DNA from: CAZDIO01 sp964505555
GTDB lineage: Bacteria; Bdellovibrionota_C; UBA2361; SZUA-149; CAZDIO01
DNA: 38,269 nucleotides
Reading direction: 5' to 3'
Assembly: GCA_964505555.1 (NCBI GenBank)
Contig: CAZDIO010000043.1
Location: forward strand, 1 to 38,269
The notes under the pieces are model-generated. The model saw only the letters and a list, made by a program, of their open reading frames with translations. It was not told the origin of the DNA and did not search any database. Within the stretch, counting starts at the first letter, position 1. Each line of letters opens with the position of its first letter. The translations under genes and the position numbers were made by a program. Positions 26,201 through 32,993 of the stretch are shown here, piece after piece.

Positions 26201-26321
26201 TCTTGTAATTCCTGAAAACACGATCGGCACGGTAATTCTTCAAGCTGATCGTGAAGGTGCGTTGATGAGAAACTATATTGTCCGTACTGGAGAGTACGTG
26301 ATGACTTTCCCTGGGCAATAA
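23295..26321 (+). CDS. ECF S component fused to exported beta-propeller and tandem beta-sandwich repeats
   Basis: 1008 residues. Residues 1-195 form a six-helix ECF S component (ALAALGRVVFTAIPSVQPTTFF, WGYLFGWFMNLWYWYSYVYPLTFKTW, SFWFDTAHAVANMLFF), close in style to cobalamin-type S components. Residues 197-220 look like a signal-peptide core with a cleavage-like GSARA-TD end. Residues 221-545 are a predicted WD/YVTN-type beta-propeller (LYIFDANGDGVPSQPEL, VNVSPDGTFALFGV). From about 572 there are four related beta-sandwich repeats (VVSVLNLQTKPL, VVANWIS, VVELLNPQSTPS, VPEIYNPSNTTI), the first preceded by a Cys-bearing segment. Frame and codon use look continuous, so the fusion is probably real. 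Confidence 0.85.
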   Translation: MSHDIILAVVMIFLLSILCYSIERCRFSSKEIALISVLAALAALGRVVFTAIPSVQPTTFFVITSGAVFGSTIGLAVGMVAAVVSNIFLGQGPWTFFQMLAWALCGVSAGMLLRIYPQANRKTFILFGFMWGYLFGWFMNLWYWYSYVYPLTFKTWIATNVASFWFDTAHAVANMLFFVILGGDFLVILKRFKGKLSYSYAPAIFAALLMLPGSARATDLLISAGYERITMQQNVSGGFDFLLNGDVLAIKSSSGNPALYIFDANGDGVPSQPELVSELDSGSYGSFVNVSPDGTFALFGVTGTTDTIWKIDLSTRNISLVTSLQGNFSLDFLDNEKVLVSVLSSFNTSVVYFNLNSPGAVTPVVLIPDSPTGPVVLNERGDLYYVRSTWDFPAPPASHRLMKFDTAAISQAIATGVPLEEDSATMNLSLNSGYGLAINTFQPEARDIYISTFEGFVLRVHEESFQVENFITPSDSFSSVTHLNFFHPEDKFLGNVSSQTKLGASFATNFFSENLFFEIRPQVSVPDDEEENTPVVNEFGVCVPEGSGDCLFQKLSSSACVGANGFLGQLNVVSVLNLQTKPLSVSVEYFDSMGIRQGAQNAKIGANLKRDFIINDLGLRTNTVGSVCVKTDGEEGSWSGGITLYKPDTRDGVSTFGKKFDFALSYPFLNPQRGQTAVSVNTFHLGTNPLAVVANWISIVDAERDGKKLTGKIIYFDEKGNIINRQNVSIPDGGRKDFSAHDGLTGGQNMNALGLAQFVPSKKTQSYHLTLTRYFYDCAQSVCNNFLAAFNLPYRPGLRGLSSGGISTTSGELSVVELLNPQSTPSSARVEIYNESGTRKGNQRVQVSAMGTRHLIVNRVGETGFLSPESVGVSTVKVESGFMSALSLFYKLDSTGKLLYAYAAPFMGAPDVVQISQFNSFIKHRNVPEIYNPSNTTINIDLDFLDFTGKNVFSKKVLLSPHESHRFSDLVIPENTIGTVILQADREGALMRNYIVRTGEYVMTFPGQ

Positions 26322-26359
26322 CTTTTTATAAACACAAACCTAAATTTTCTTTCTTTACG

Positions 26360-26374
26360 TCGATAAAGTATCGA
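26360..26374. promoter_or_regulatory. Perfect palindrome before porin gene
   Basis: TCGATA-AAG-TATCGA, 6-base arms, 3-base spacer, in the 239-base gap between the S-component fusion and the porin. It suggests a separate regulatory input for the porin-imelysin-dihaem genes. The binding protein is unknown. Confidence 0.35.
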
Positions 26375-26566
26375 TCGCATTTAACGCATCATATACATAA
26401 GAAAGTATCTAATAGGCAGTAATCATTATTGCTTGCATATAAAATAATTGATCCATAAAGATATATCACCAGTAGTAATGTACTTGCTTTATATACCAAG
26501 CACTGATACAAGCGCTCCATCGAGCCTAAACTACAAATAAAGAGCGTTGAGAATGCGATTTTGAAA

Positions 26567-27907
26567 ATGAGACGAGAAATTACACCGGTTAAAATATTCT
26601 TTATTGTTTTAGTATTGTTTGGCGAAATTATCGCCCAAGCTGAACAACCCGCCACTCAGGAACTTTCTTCGGAGCAAGTTCGCTCAATTGTCAAAGAGGA
26701 GATTTCAAAGCTTGATCAAGCTTCTGAAGAGGAGGATGAAGATGGTCCATTTGCTCTGCATTGGAGTGGCTACGGTGATATGCGCTTTGCGTACTATGAT
26801 TATCCTGAGTCAATTACCCAACCAGAAGGTTCTCGTGGAGAGAGTCGAGCAGGGTTTGATATTACTCGCTTTGTGCTTGAGTTAGAGGGAGAGCATAAAG
26901 ACTCCGGAATTGAATTTGAAGCGGAAGTGGAATTTGAACATGGTGGAACGGGCTCAGCTGTTGAACTTGAATTTGATGAATTTGGTGAATTTGAACAGGA
27001 GGTTGAAAAAGGGGGAGAGGTAATTCTTGAAGAGTTATTTCTTAAAAAGGAGTTTGACAACGGACTCAGTGTTAGAGCTGGTCGGTTTTATCTCGCGATT
27101 GGGCTCCTCTCTCCTTATCACCTTCCCACAGACTATCTTGCTTCTGGTCGTTCAGAGGCGGAGACAACAGTTATTCCTGCGGTGTGGGATGAGATCGGAT
27201 TTGAAGTGCAGCAGAAAGTAGATTTCGGACAAGGCACGCTACAACTTGTTAACGGGCTTGATTCAACGGGTTTTAGCGCCTCTCGTTGGGTTGCAGAAGG
27301 TCACCAAGATCGCTTCGAGGTGAATCGGGCAGAGGATTTCGCATTCGTTGGAAGATTTGACTACACAAAGGTTCCTGGGTTTCTTCTCGGTGCTTCTGGA
27401 TACTATGGGAACACCTCTGATAATCGTCCAAAGGATGATGTCGATGTTGATGGGACTGTTAGTATTTTCGATATCCACACCCGGTTAGATCTTGAAAATC
27501 TCCGCTTTCAAGCGATGGTGCTTCATGGGTCGCTTGATGATGCACAAGCGATCTCTGAACGAAATGCTCGATTGCCAAATAGTTTGGAAGTAGAACGCAC
27601 ACCAGTTGGAGATGAAGCACTCGCCGCGTGGGGAGAGGTTGGCTACAATATCTCTTATCTTTTAGGAATATCCGAGAAGCATCGTGTGGAGCCGTTTGTG
27701 CGGATTGATTACTATGACACCTACTATGATACCCGCGAAGAGCTTATCGATAACAAACGCTATGAGCGAGAAGTTTATACTGGGGGACTTTCTTACACGT
27801 ATGGTCGGTTTTTAGTTGCAAAGCTTGATTATACTCACCGTAAGTTTGGACAGGAGGGAATTGATTCTCAAAACATGGTGAGACTTGGATTGGGATTTGT
27901 TTATTAG
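26567..27907 (+). CDS. Outer-membrane porin (OprO/OprP-like beta-barrel)
   Basis: 446 residues from ATG at 26567; an in-frame TTG two codons upstream is possible. The signal peptide spans about residues 1-26 (cleaving near IIAQA-EQ). A short acidic helical segment (SEQVRSIVKEEISKLDQASEEEDED, about 33-60) resembles the periplasmic coil of trimeric porins, followed by alternating beta strands of a barrel and the C-terminal aromatic (VRLGLGFVY) required for outer-membrane insertion. Long runs of Asp/Glu occur around residues 105-150 (FEAEVEFEHGG, EFDEFGEFEQEVEKG), which could bind cations. The imelysin gene starts 29 bases after the stop. Phosphate-selective porin is the closest family in feel, but the substrate is unknown. 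Confidence 0.82.
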   Translation: MRREITPVKIFFIVLVLFGEIIAQAEQPATQELSSEQVRSIVKEEISKLDQASEEEDEDGPFALHWSGYGDMRFAYYDYPESITQPEGSRGESRAGFDITRFVLELEGEHKDSGIEFEAEVEFEHGGTGSAVELEFDEFGEFEQEVEKGGEVILEELFLKKEFDNGLSVRAGRFYLAIGLLSPYHLPTDYLASGRSEAETTVIPAVWDEIGFEVQQKVDFGQGTLQLVNGLDSTGFSASRWVAEGHQDRFEVNRAEDFAFVGRFDYTKVPGFLLGASGYYGNTSDNRPKDDVDVDGTVSIFDIHTRLDLENLRFQAMVLHGSLDDAQAISERNARLPNSLEVERTPVGDEALAAWGEVGYNISYLLGISEKHRVEPFVRIDYYDTYYDTREELIDNKRYEREVYTGGLSYTYGRFLVAKLDYTHRKFGQEGIDSQNMVRLGLGFVY

Positions 27908-27936
27908 TTATGAGTGCAATGAATAGGAGAGTAAAG

Positions 27937-29031
27937 ATGAAGTGTCGGTCAGGTTGGTTCTTAATAATTAGTGGATTAATCCTTATAGGATCACTGTCTC
28001 TTGGCTGTAGTAGCGGAGGCGGAGATGACGATAGTGATGGCTCCCCATCGCAAGACTTTACCACTGGTGGTGGAACGCTTAAGCGAAACGTCATTGATAA
28101 CTATGTAAATGATCTCATCATTGAAACATACACCCGTCTTGATAACGCTGCGCAAGATCTTGTAAGTGCGGTAAATGCTTTATCCGCTTCGCCTTCGCAA
28201 GAGACACTTACCGCAGCTCGATCTGCATGGGTAAGAACTCGTATTCCTTGGGAGCAAAGCGAAACAGCACTATTTGGACCGGTTGATTTCTACGGTTTCG
28301 ATCCAGCGCTTGATACTTGGCCGGTAAATCGTACGGATCTCGAAGCGGTTCTTAACGGGAATGCCACTTTGAATGCTCAAACCGTTGCAAATTTTGATAA
28401 TTCACTCAAAGGGTTTCATACCATTGAATTTCTCCTCTATGGAGAAGGTGGAGCAAAAGCTGCAGCAGACCTTACTCCGCGTGAATTTACTTATCTTATT
28501 GCTACTACGGATCAATTAAAGTCCGTCACTTCAGCGCTTTTGCGCGCATGGACGGAAGGGATCGAAGGTCAACCGCCGTACGCATTAGAAGTTGTGCGAG
28601 CGGGGCAAGGTAGTGTTGCTTATCCGACAGAGGAATCGGTTATCGAGCAGATGGTGCGTGGGATGATTACCATTTGCGATGAAGTTGCAAATGGTAAAAT
28701 TGCCGATCCTTTTGATACGCGAAACCCAAATATTGTAGAGAGTCAGTTTAGCTATAACTCAATTATTGATTTTTCAAACAATATTACAGGGGTAAAGCTT
28801 GCTTTAGACAGAGCGGTCTCAGCATTTATCTCCGCAGGGGATGCAGAACTTAATGCTCAGCTTGTTGCGGCAGTAAACAATGCCATTGTTGCTATTCAAA
28901 GAATCCCTGAGCCATTTCGAAGTGCGATTCTTGATTCATCAAATGACAATACCATTGTTACTGCACAGGAAGCTGTTCGCGAGGTGCAGAGAATTCTGGA
29001 AACAGAAGTATTGCCCCTGATTCTCTCGTAA
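27937..29031 (+). CDS. Imelysin-family lipoprotein
   Basis: 364 residues from the ATG at 27937, chosen because GGAG (27926-27929) sits 7 bases upstream and the signal then reads MKCRSGWFLIISGL...LSLGC, a clean lipobox. An upstream ATG at 27910 also opens the frame. The Gly-Ser-Asp-rich linker after the Cys is typical of a tethered lipoprotein. Imelysin helical domain motif GxHxxE is present as GFHTIE (His161, Glu164). Imelysin proteins (M75 fold, EfeO relatives) are periplasmic or surface iron-associated proteins without proven peptidase activity. It lies between a porin and a dihaem oxidoreductase gene, an arrangement familiar from iron-acquisition loci. Confidence 0.9.
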   Translation: MKCRSGWFLIISGLILIGSLSLGCSSGGGDDDSDGSPSQDFTTGGGTLKRNVIDNYVNDLIIETYTRLDNAAQDLVSAVNALSASPSQETLTAARSAWVRTRIPWEQSETALFGPVDFYGFDPALDTWPVNRTDLEAVLNGNATLNAQTVANFDNSLKGFHTIEFLLYGEGGAKAAADLTPREFTYLIATTDQLKSVTSALLRAWTEGIEGQPPYALEVVRAGQGSVAYPTEESVIEQMVRGMITICDEVANGKIADPFDTRNPNIVESQFSYNSIIDFSNNITGVKLALDRAVSAFISAGDAELNAQLVAAVNNAIVAIQRIPEPFRSAILDSSNDNTIVTAQEAVREVQRILETEVLPLILS

Positions 29032-29041
29032 GTATCTTCCT

Positions 29042-30424
29042 GTGAAAAAAAGAGGAGCCATGCATTTCTTTTGGTGTTTACCGCGGGGTATTGCATGCGC
29101 TCTTCTCTTTTGTTTTTTTATAAGCTGTAATGGAAGTAGTGATGGGGGAGGAGAATCGCTCGATCGGTCGCTTGCCGGAGGAGATACAACAAGCGACGAT
29201 CGCACTGCTCTTGCCTTTGAAAACCCAGCCTCAAACCTCTCTGCTGAGGAACTTGATCGTCATCTTGAAGGAGATGCAAATTTTGGGGCCGTTTTTGTTT
29301 CACCTCCGGCAACATTTAATGCAGGGCTTGGACCCCTTTTTAATAATTCTTCATGCGAGGGCTGCCATACAAAAAATGGCAGAGGACAACCGATCTTTGG
29401 CACGGGACCTCGTGGGAGTCAGGCAGTTCTTCGGTTAAGCTCCTCCATGGGCGCTCCTGAACTCCCTGGAGGTCCCGCTGCCGTTTCAGGATTAGGAACC
29501 CAGCTCCAAGATCATGCGATTTTTGGGACCTCTCCGGAAGGAGTTGTTGATATTCAATACGAGTTTACTTCTGGAGTGTATGCAGATGGTACCCCCTATG
29601 AGTTACGAAAGCCGAAACTCCAAGTCACTTTAAAAAACGGAGCAATACTCCCTTCTTCCGTAATGACATCTTTTAGAGTTCCCCCACCCGTGTTTGGTCT
29701 CGGTCTCTTAGAAGCAATTCCCGAAGATGAAATTCTTGCTCATGCGGATCCAGAAGATGCAAATGGCGATGGTATCTCCGGAAGACCAAACTATGTATGG
29801 GACATTATCGCACAGATTCGTGCGCTCGGTCGGTTTGGAAGAAAAGCAAATCAGCCACACCTTCTTCAACAAGCTGCGGGAGCCTATTTTAACGATATGG
29901 GTGTTACCAATCCATTTGTTCATGGAGGTGCGGAGCAAACAGATATTGATCAAAACATCGTTCGATCAGTTGAGTTTTATGTCCAAACGATCGCCGTGCC
30001 TCGTGCTTCTCGTTTGGATGATGCTGAAGTAAAGCGAGGTGAAAGAAACTTTAAAGAAATAGGATGTGTTGGATGTCATATACCATCATTTCAAACACGG
30101 ACTCATCCTCTCCATGCTTTAGAGAATCAAAGGATCTTTCCTTATACCGATATGCTTCTCCATGATATGGGAGAGGGACTTACTGATGGAAGGCCAGATT
30201 TTGAAGCCTCCGCCAATGAATGGCGAACATCGCCTCTGTGGGGAATTGGTATTACCGCGACGATCCTTTCTAACACTGCGACTTATCTCCATGACGGAAG
30301 GGCTCGAACATTAGAAGAGGCGATTCTCTGGCATGGTGGGGAAGCAGAAAGAGCTCGGGAGGCGTTTCTGGCGATGAGCAAAGACCAAAGAGACGCAATA
30401 ATTACCTTTCTCGAATCTCTCTGA
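29042..30424 (+). CDS. Dihaem oxidoreductase (DUF1111) lipoprotein
   Basis: 460 residues from GTG at 29042, which gives a Lys-Lys signal start; the ATG at 29060 is only 2 bases after AGAGGAG and seems too close. The lipobox-like FFISC is followed by a Gly/Ser/Asp linker. Two c-type haem sites: CEGCH (Cys105) and CVGCH (Cys342). Closing blocks LHDMGEGLTDGRPDF, TSPLWGIG and LHDGRARTLEEAILWHGGEA are typical of the DUF1111 putative peroxidase/thiol oxidoreductase family. It is 10 bases after the imelysin gene. Electron transfer linked to metal uptake is the usual proposal for this pairing. Confidence 0.9.
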   Translation: MKKRGAMHFFWCLPRGIACALLFCFFISCNGSSDGGGESLDRSLAGGDTTSDDRTALAFENPASNLSAEELDRHLEGDANFGAVFVSPPATFNAGLGPLFNNSSCEGCHTKNGRGQPIFGTGPRGSQAVLRLSSSMGAPELPGGPAAVSGLGTQLQDHAIFGTSPEGVVDIQYEFTSGVYADGTPYELRKPKLQVTLKNGAILPSSVMTSFRVPPPVFGLGLLEAIPEDEILAHADPEDANGDGISGRPNYVWDIIAQIRALGRFGRKANQPHLLQQAAGAYFNDMGVTNPFVHGGAEQTDIDQNIVRSVEFYVQTIAVPRASRLDDAEVKRGERNFKEIGCVGCHIPSFQTRTHPLHALENQRIFPYTDMLLHDMGEGLTDGRPDFEASANEWRTSPLWGIGITATILSNTATYLHDGRARTLEEAILWHGGEAERAREAFLAMSKDQRDAIITFLESL

Positions 30425-30448
30425 GAACCTCTAGTAAGATGGAAATAC

Positions 30449-30460
30449 CTGTCGTTGCGA
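30449..30460. repeat. Fragment of the palindromic repeat
   Basis: CTGTCGTTGCGA matches the outer end of copies B and C, without the inverted partner nearby. It is probably a decayed or partial copy 25 bases after the dihaem gene. Confidence 0.4.
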
Positions 30461-30501
30461 AGTTGCGAACCGGATCTTAAGCCATTTCTGACAATAGAAA
30501 A

Positions 30502-30530
30502 AAGACACAATATAATATATAAAATGTCTT
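30502..30530. promoter_or_regulatory. AT-rich inverted repeat
   Basis: AAGACA and TGTCTT arms enclose TATAATATATAAAA, a strongly promoter -10-like sequence. It may hold a promoter for the small membrane protein at 30714 or act as a hairpin; not resolved. Confidence 0.3.
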
Positions 30531-30713
30531 GAACTTAGATCTTTTATCATTCTTTGAAGGCAGGATCTGGTTGAGTAGAGAATCGGTCTTTACGTCCACA
30601 AAACTAGAAGTTTTTTGGGCGCAAAGGCGCTTGTGTAGATTCGTTTTGGTTTTAGCAGAGGGGATGGCGTCCTTCTGTGGTTGGTTTGCCTAGGGATGGA
30701 AGGAGTTAATACG

Positions 30714-31118
30714 ATGAAAGTAGTCGCCCTTGTGGCCGTTGTCGCGATTTGGATCGCCTGGAAATTCAGGGACAAAAGTATCATTCACATACCTCTTCTC
30801 AATCTCTCCTATGTTGTTTTGCTTGGGCTGTTTCTGGAGCATTTTGGCAATCCCGCCGCAGCGCAGAGTCTTAAAGTGCAGAGTCTTGAAGCACAGGCTC
30901 TGGGAACAACAAACAGCACAAACCTCAATGTGATGACATACTTTCATGTTGGGACAAGCATTATCTTTTTCATTGGGATTCCGATCCAGATGGCTATCAT
31001 CGGGATATCCCATAGAATATACCGATCCAAAGCCGCGCTTTGTATGTGCCCAAGAATGGAAAGAGTTTCCGTTCTCAGCATTACGGCAAGTGTTGTGGCG
31101 TTTGTGATGTTTGTTTAA
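30714..31118 (+). CDS. Small membrane protein, unknown
   Basis: 134 residues from ATG at 30714, supported by AGGAG at 30701-30705 (spacing 8). An in-frame ATG at 30681 has no such support. It has about four hydrophobic segments: KVVALVAVVAIWIAW, LNLSYVVLLGLFLEHFG, TSIIFFIGIPIQMAIIGI and VSVLSITASVVAFVMFV. Between the second and third is an unusual polar stretch with QSLKVQSLEAQ repeats (about residues 52-65). It is followed by a strong inverted repeat. It is isolated between the dihaem gene and convergent sulfatase-like gene; no function assigned. Confidence 0.55.
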   Translation: MKVVALVAVVAIWIAWKFRDKSIIHIPLLNLSYVVLLGLFLEHFGNPAAAQSLKVQSLEAQALGTTNSTNLNVMTYFHVGTSIIFFIGIPIQMAIIGISHRIYRSKAALCMCPRMERVSVLSITASVVAFVMFV

Positions 31119-31130
31119 AGAGGAGGACTT

Positions 31131-31185
31131 CCGGTCCGGACTCGCTCTCCGTGATGTAAGCACGATATGGAGCGAGCCGGACCGG
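31131..31185. repeat. Strong GC-rich inverted repeat between convergent genes
   Basis: CCGGTCCGG-A-CTCGCTC (31131-31147) pairs with GAGCGAG-CCGGACCGG (31170-31185), 16 pairs with a single bulged A; an inner GTG/CAC adds more pairing. It starts 12 bases after the small membrane-protein stop and could act as a bidirectional terminator, although neither strand has a T-run next to it. The base content is unlike the flanks. Confidence 0.8.
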
Positions 31186-31238
31186 CTCGGAGATTATGAA
31201 AGGATTACGAATCTTACGGAATCGTCTTTGCCCATTTT

Positions 31239-32951
31239 TTATTTCACTGCAGCCCCAAATGGTGGAAGTTCTCGATGAAACCTCCAAGAGGTTTCATCCC
31301 AAGCGTGACCTTCTACGAGATATTCACGGGTAGGAGGAAGTGAATCAACCTTCCAATTGCGGTGATTCCAACGATAGTAACGATAGGGACGAACGCGGCT
31401 ATCGGTTGTTGTTAAGGTAAAAAGTGATTGACCAGGAAGCGTTTTATTTAAATCAAGCGCATCTTCAATGGTGGTTCCAATATCGGCAAGTCGGGCTGGA
31501 ACTTCCGAAACTTGCAGTGGTCCATGATGGCCAAAAGGTTTTACTAGAAGAAGCGGAAGCGCTGATGAGATCGGAGGAAGCCCCTCTTTTTTCCCAGGAT
31601 GATCAAATTTTATGCGAAAGCCGTGGTCTGCAGAGATAATAATCATACTTTGATCGTAGATCTGAAGAGCTTTGATGGTATCAATAATATCGTGTGCAAG
31701 TTTCAAACCACAGCGAGCTTGGAGGAGATAGTCCTTCATTTCTGGATCCTTCTTTGTTGAGCGCGCTTGGCAATTTGCGTTTAGTCGCACCGGGCTGTGG
31801 GGAATAATCAGGTGGATAAACTTCAATGTCGGCGCGGAAGAGGTGGCTTGTGCTTTTGAAAGCAGGGTATCTACGAATTCTAACGATTCGACATGGATAG
31901 GTGGACCCTTGCGGCGTTGATAAAATCTTTGAAAGAGCCAATCCTGATCGTTGTAGATCTCTTTTTTTAGAACTTGAGGGGCGAGACGAAAAAGGGAGAT
32001 ATCAATGAGTTTTGAAAGCTCTTTTCGTTCCAAACGTACCGTGTCGTTTGCGTTATACGCTTCCAGAGCTCCGCACCCAGAGGTTTGTAAGTGATTGCAG
32101 TAGTGACCAAGGGTGACCAAGTTCACTTGAAAGCCATTTTTATGAAGAATGCTCGGAAACGAGTTTTCGTAGAGTGAATCTTGAAGAAATTTTGAAAGAG
32201 GGAGTGAGTTGTCATAATCACGTCCAGAAAAAATTGTGGGAATACTTGGCGAGGTAGTAGGGAATGAGCCTAGAGTGTTTCGAAAATAGGTAAAGTCTGA
32301 AAAAGCATTTTGCTGGGCGTTATCTTCAGAAAGAATTTTTTCAAACGCAGGGGAGAGGAAACCATCAAGAAGAATATAGATAATATTTTTCTTTGTTGAA
32401 AAATCATAGAACCCATTTAGTTGTGAGTGATTAAGATGAGATTTCGCTGAAGAACTTCTCCAACGAACAGGTTTCTCAAGTAAAGGGAGGAGACTTCCAA
32501 CTCCTGAGAGAAGTAAGATCAGGAAAGAAAATATCTTTGCTGTCCTTGTGATTCGAGAGGAGGAAAGAAAAGCGAGAAAGAGCCCCATGACCCATATACC
32601 GAGGTCGATTCTTCCTTGAGTGACAAACTCATTCCATGAAATTTCCTTCCCGTCGAAACTTCCGTAACGCCAAACGAGAAAAGTGCTTTGGAGATACATT
32701 AAAAAAGAAACAGCGAGAGCTAAGGAGATTAACTTCTCATACATCTTTCTAGAGCAAAAAACAGAAAAGGTGCTGGCAATGAAAAGAATCGCCAGTAAGG
32801 GAAACACAAGATGCTGGACGGCATCGAGAAAACCAACTGAGAACTCATCTTGGTTTGTCGTAAATAGTAGGAGAGGGATAAAGACTCCAACTTGAAGAAG
32901 AATCGAAGAGAAGACAAGAAAAGATATGCTAAAACGGGTACGGCGATCCAT
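31239..32951 (-). CDS. Membrane-anchored sulfatase-fold hydrolase/transferase
   Basis: 570 residues. About five N-terminal transmembrane segments (residues 8-30, 45-65, 72-95, 118-130, 140-160) are followed by an extracytoplasmic alkaline-phosphatase/sulfatase-type domain: NIIYILLDGFLS (metal Asp), SFPTTSPSIPTIFSGRDYD (nucleophile Ser/Thr region), LKFIHLIIPHSPVRL, and IIISADHGFRIKF with the metal-binding DHG. The layout resembles LtaS and phosphoethanolamine transferases, suggesting phospho-group transfer onto envelope lipids or sugars. It is 42 bases downstream of the acyl-CoA dehydrogenase gene, same strand. Exact substrate unknown. Confidence 0.8.
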   Translation of the reverse strand: MDRRTRFSISFLVFSSILLQVGVFIPLLLFTTNQDEFSVGFLDAVQHLVFPLLAILFIASTFSVFCSRKMYEKLISLALAVSFLMYLQSTFLVWRYGSFDGKEISWNEFVTQGRIDLGIWVMGLFLAFLSSSRITRTAKIFSFLILLLSGVGSLLPLLEKPVRWRSSSAKSHLNHSQLNGFYDFSTKKNIIYILLDGFLSPAFEKILSEDNAQQNAFSDFTYFRNTLGSFPTTSPSIPTIFSGRDYDNSLPLSKFLQDSLYENSFPSILHKNGFQVNLVTLGHYCNHLQTSGCGALEAYNANDTVRLERKELSKLIDISLFRLAPQVLKKEIYNDQDWLFQRFYQRRKGPPIHVESLEFVDTLLSKAQATSSAPTLKFIHLIIPHSPVRLNANCQARSTKKDPEMKDYLLQARCGLKLAHDIIDTIKALQIYDQSMIIISADHGFRIKFDHPGKKEGLPPISSALPLLLVKPFGHHGPLQVSEVPARLADIGTTIEDALDLNKTLPGQSLFTLTTTDSRVRPYRYYRWNHRNWKVDSLPPTREYLVEGHAWDETSWRFHRELPPFGAAVK

Positions 32952-32993
32952 TATTTCGATAACTTGAGATGATGCAATGAGACCATGGAGCTT

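Noticed and set aside
26411..26430. Possible Fur box
   Set aside because: Only the right half of the consensus matches (TAATCATTAT); left half has no agreement.
30690..31163. 157-residue minus-strand ORF
   Set aside because: Antisense to a better-supported membrane protein; composition is Cys/His-rich and unlike a normal gene.
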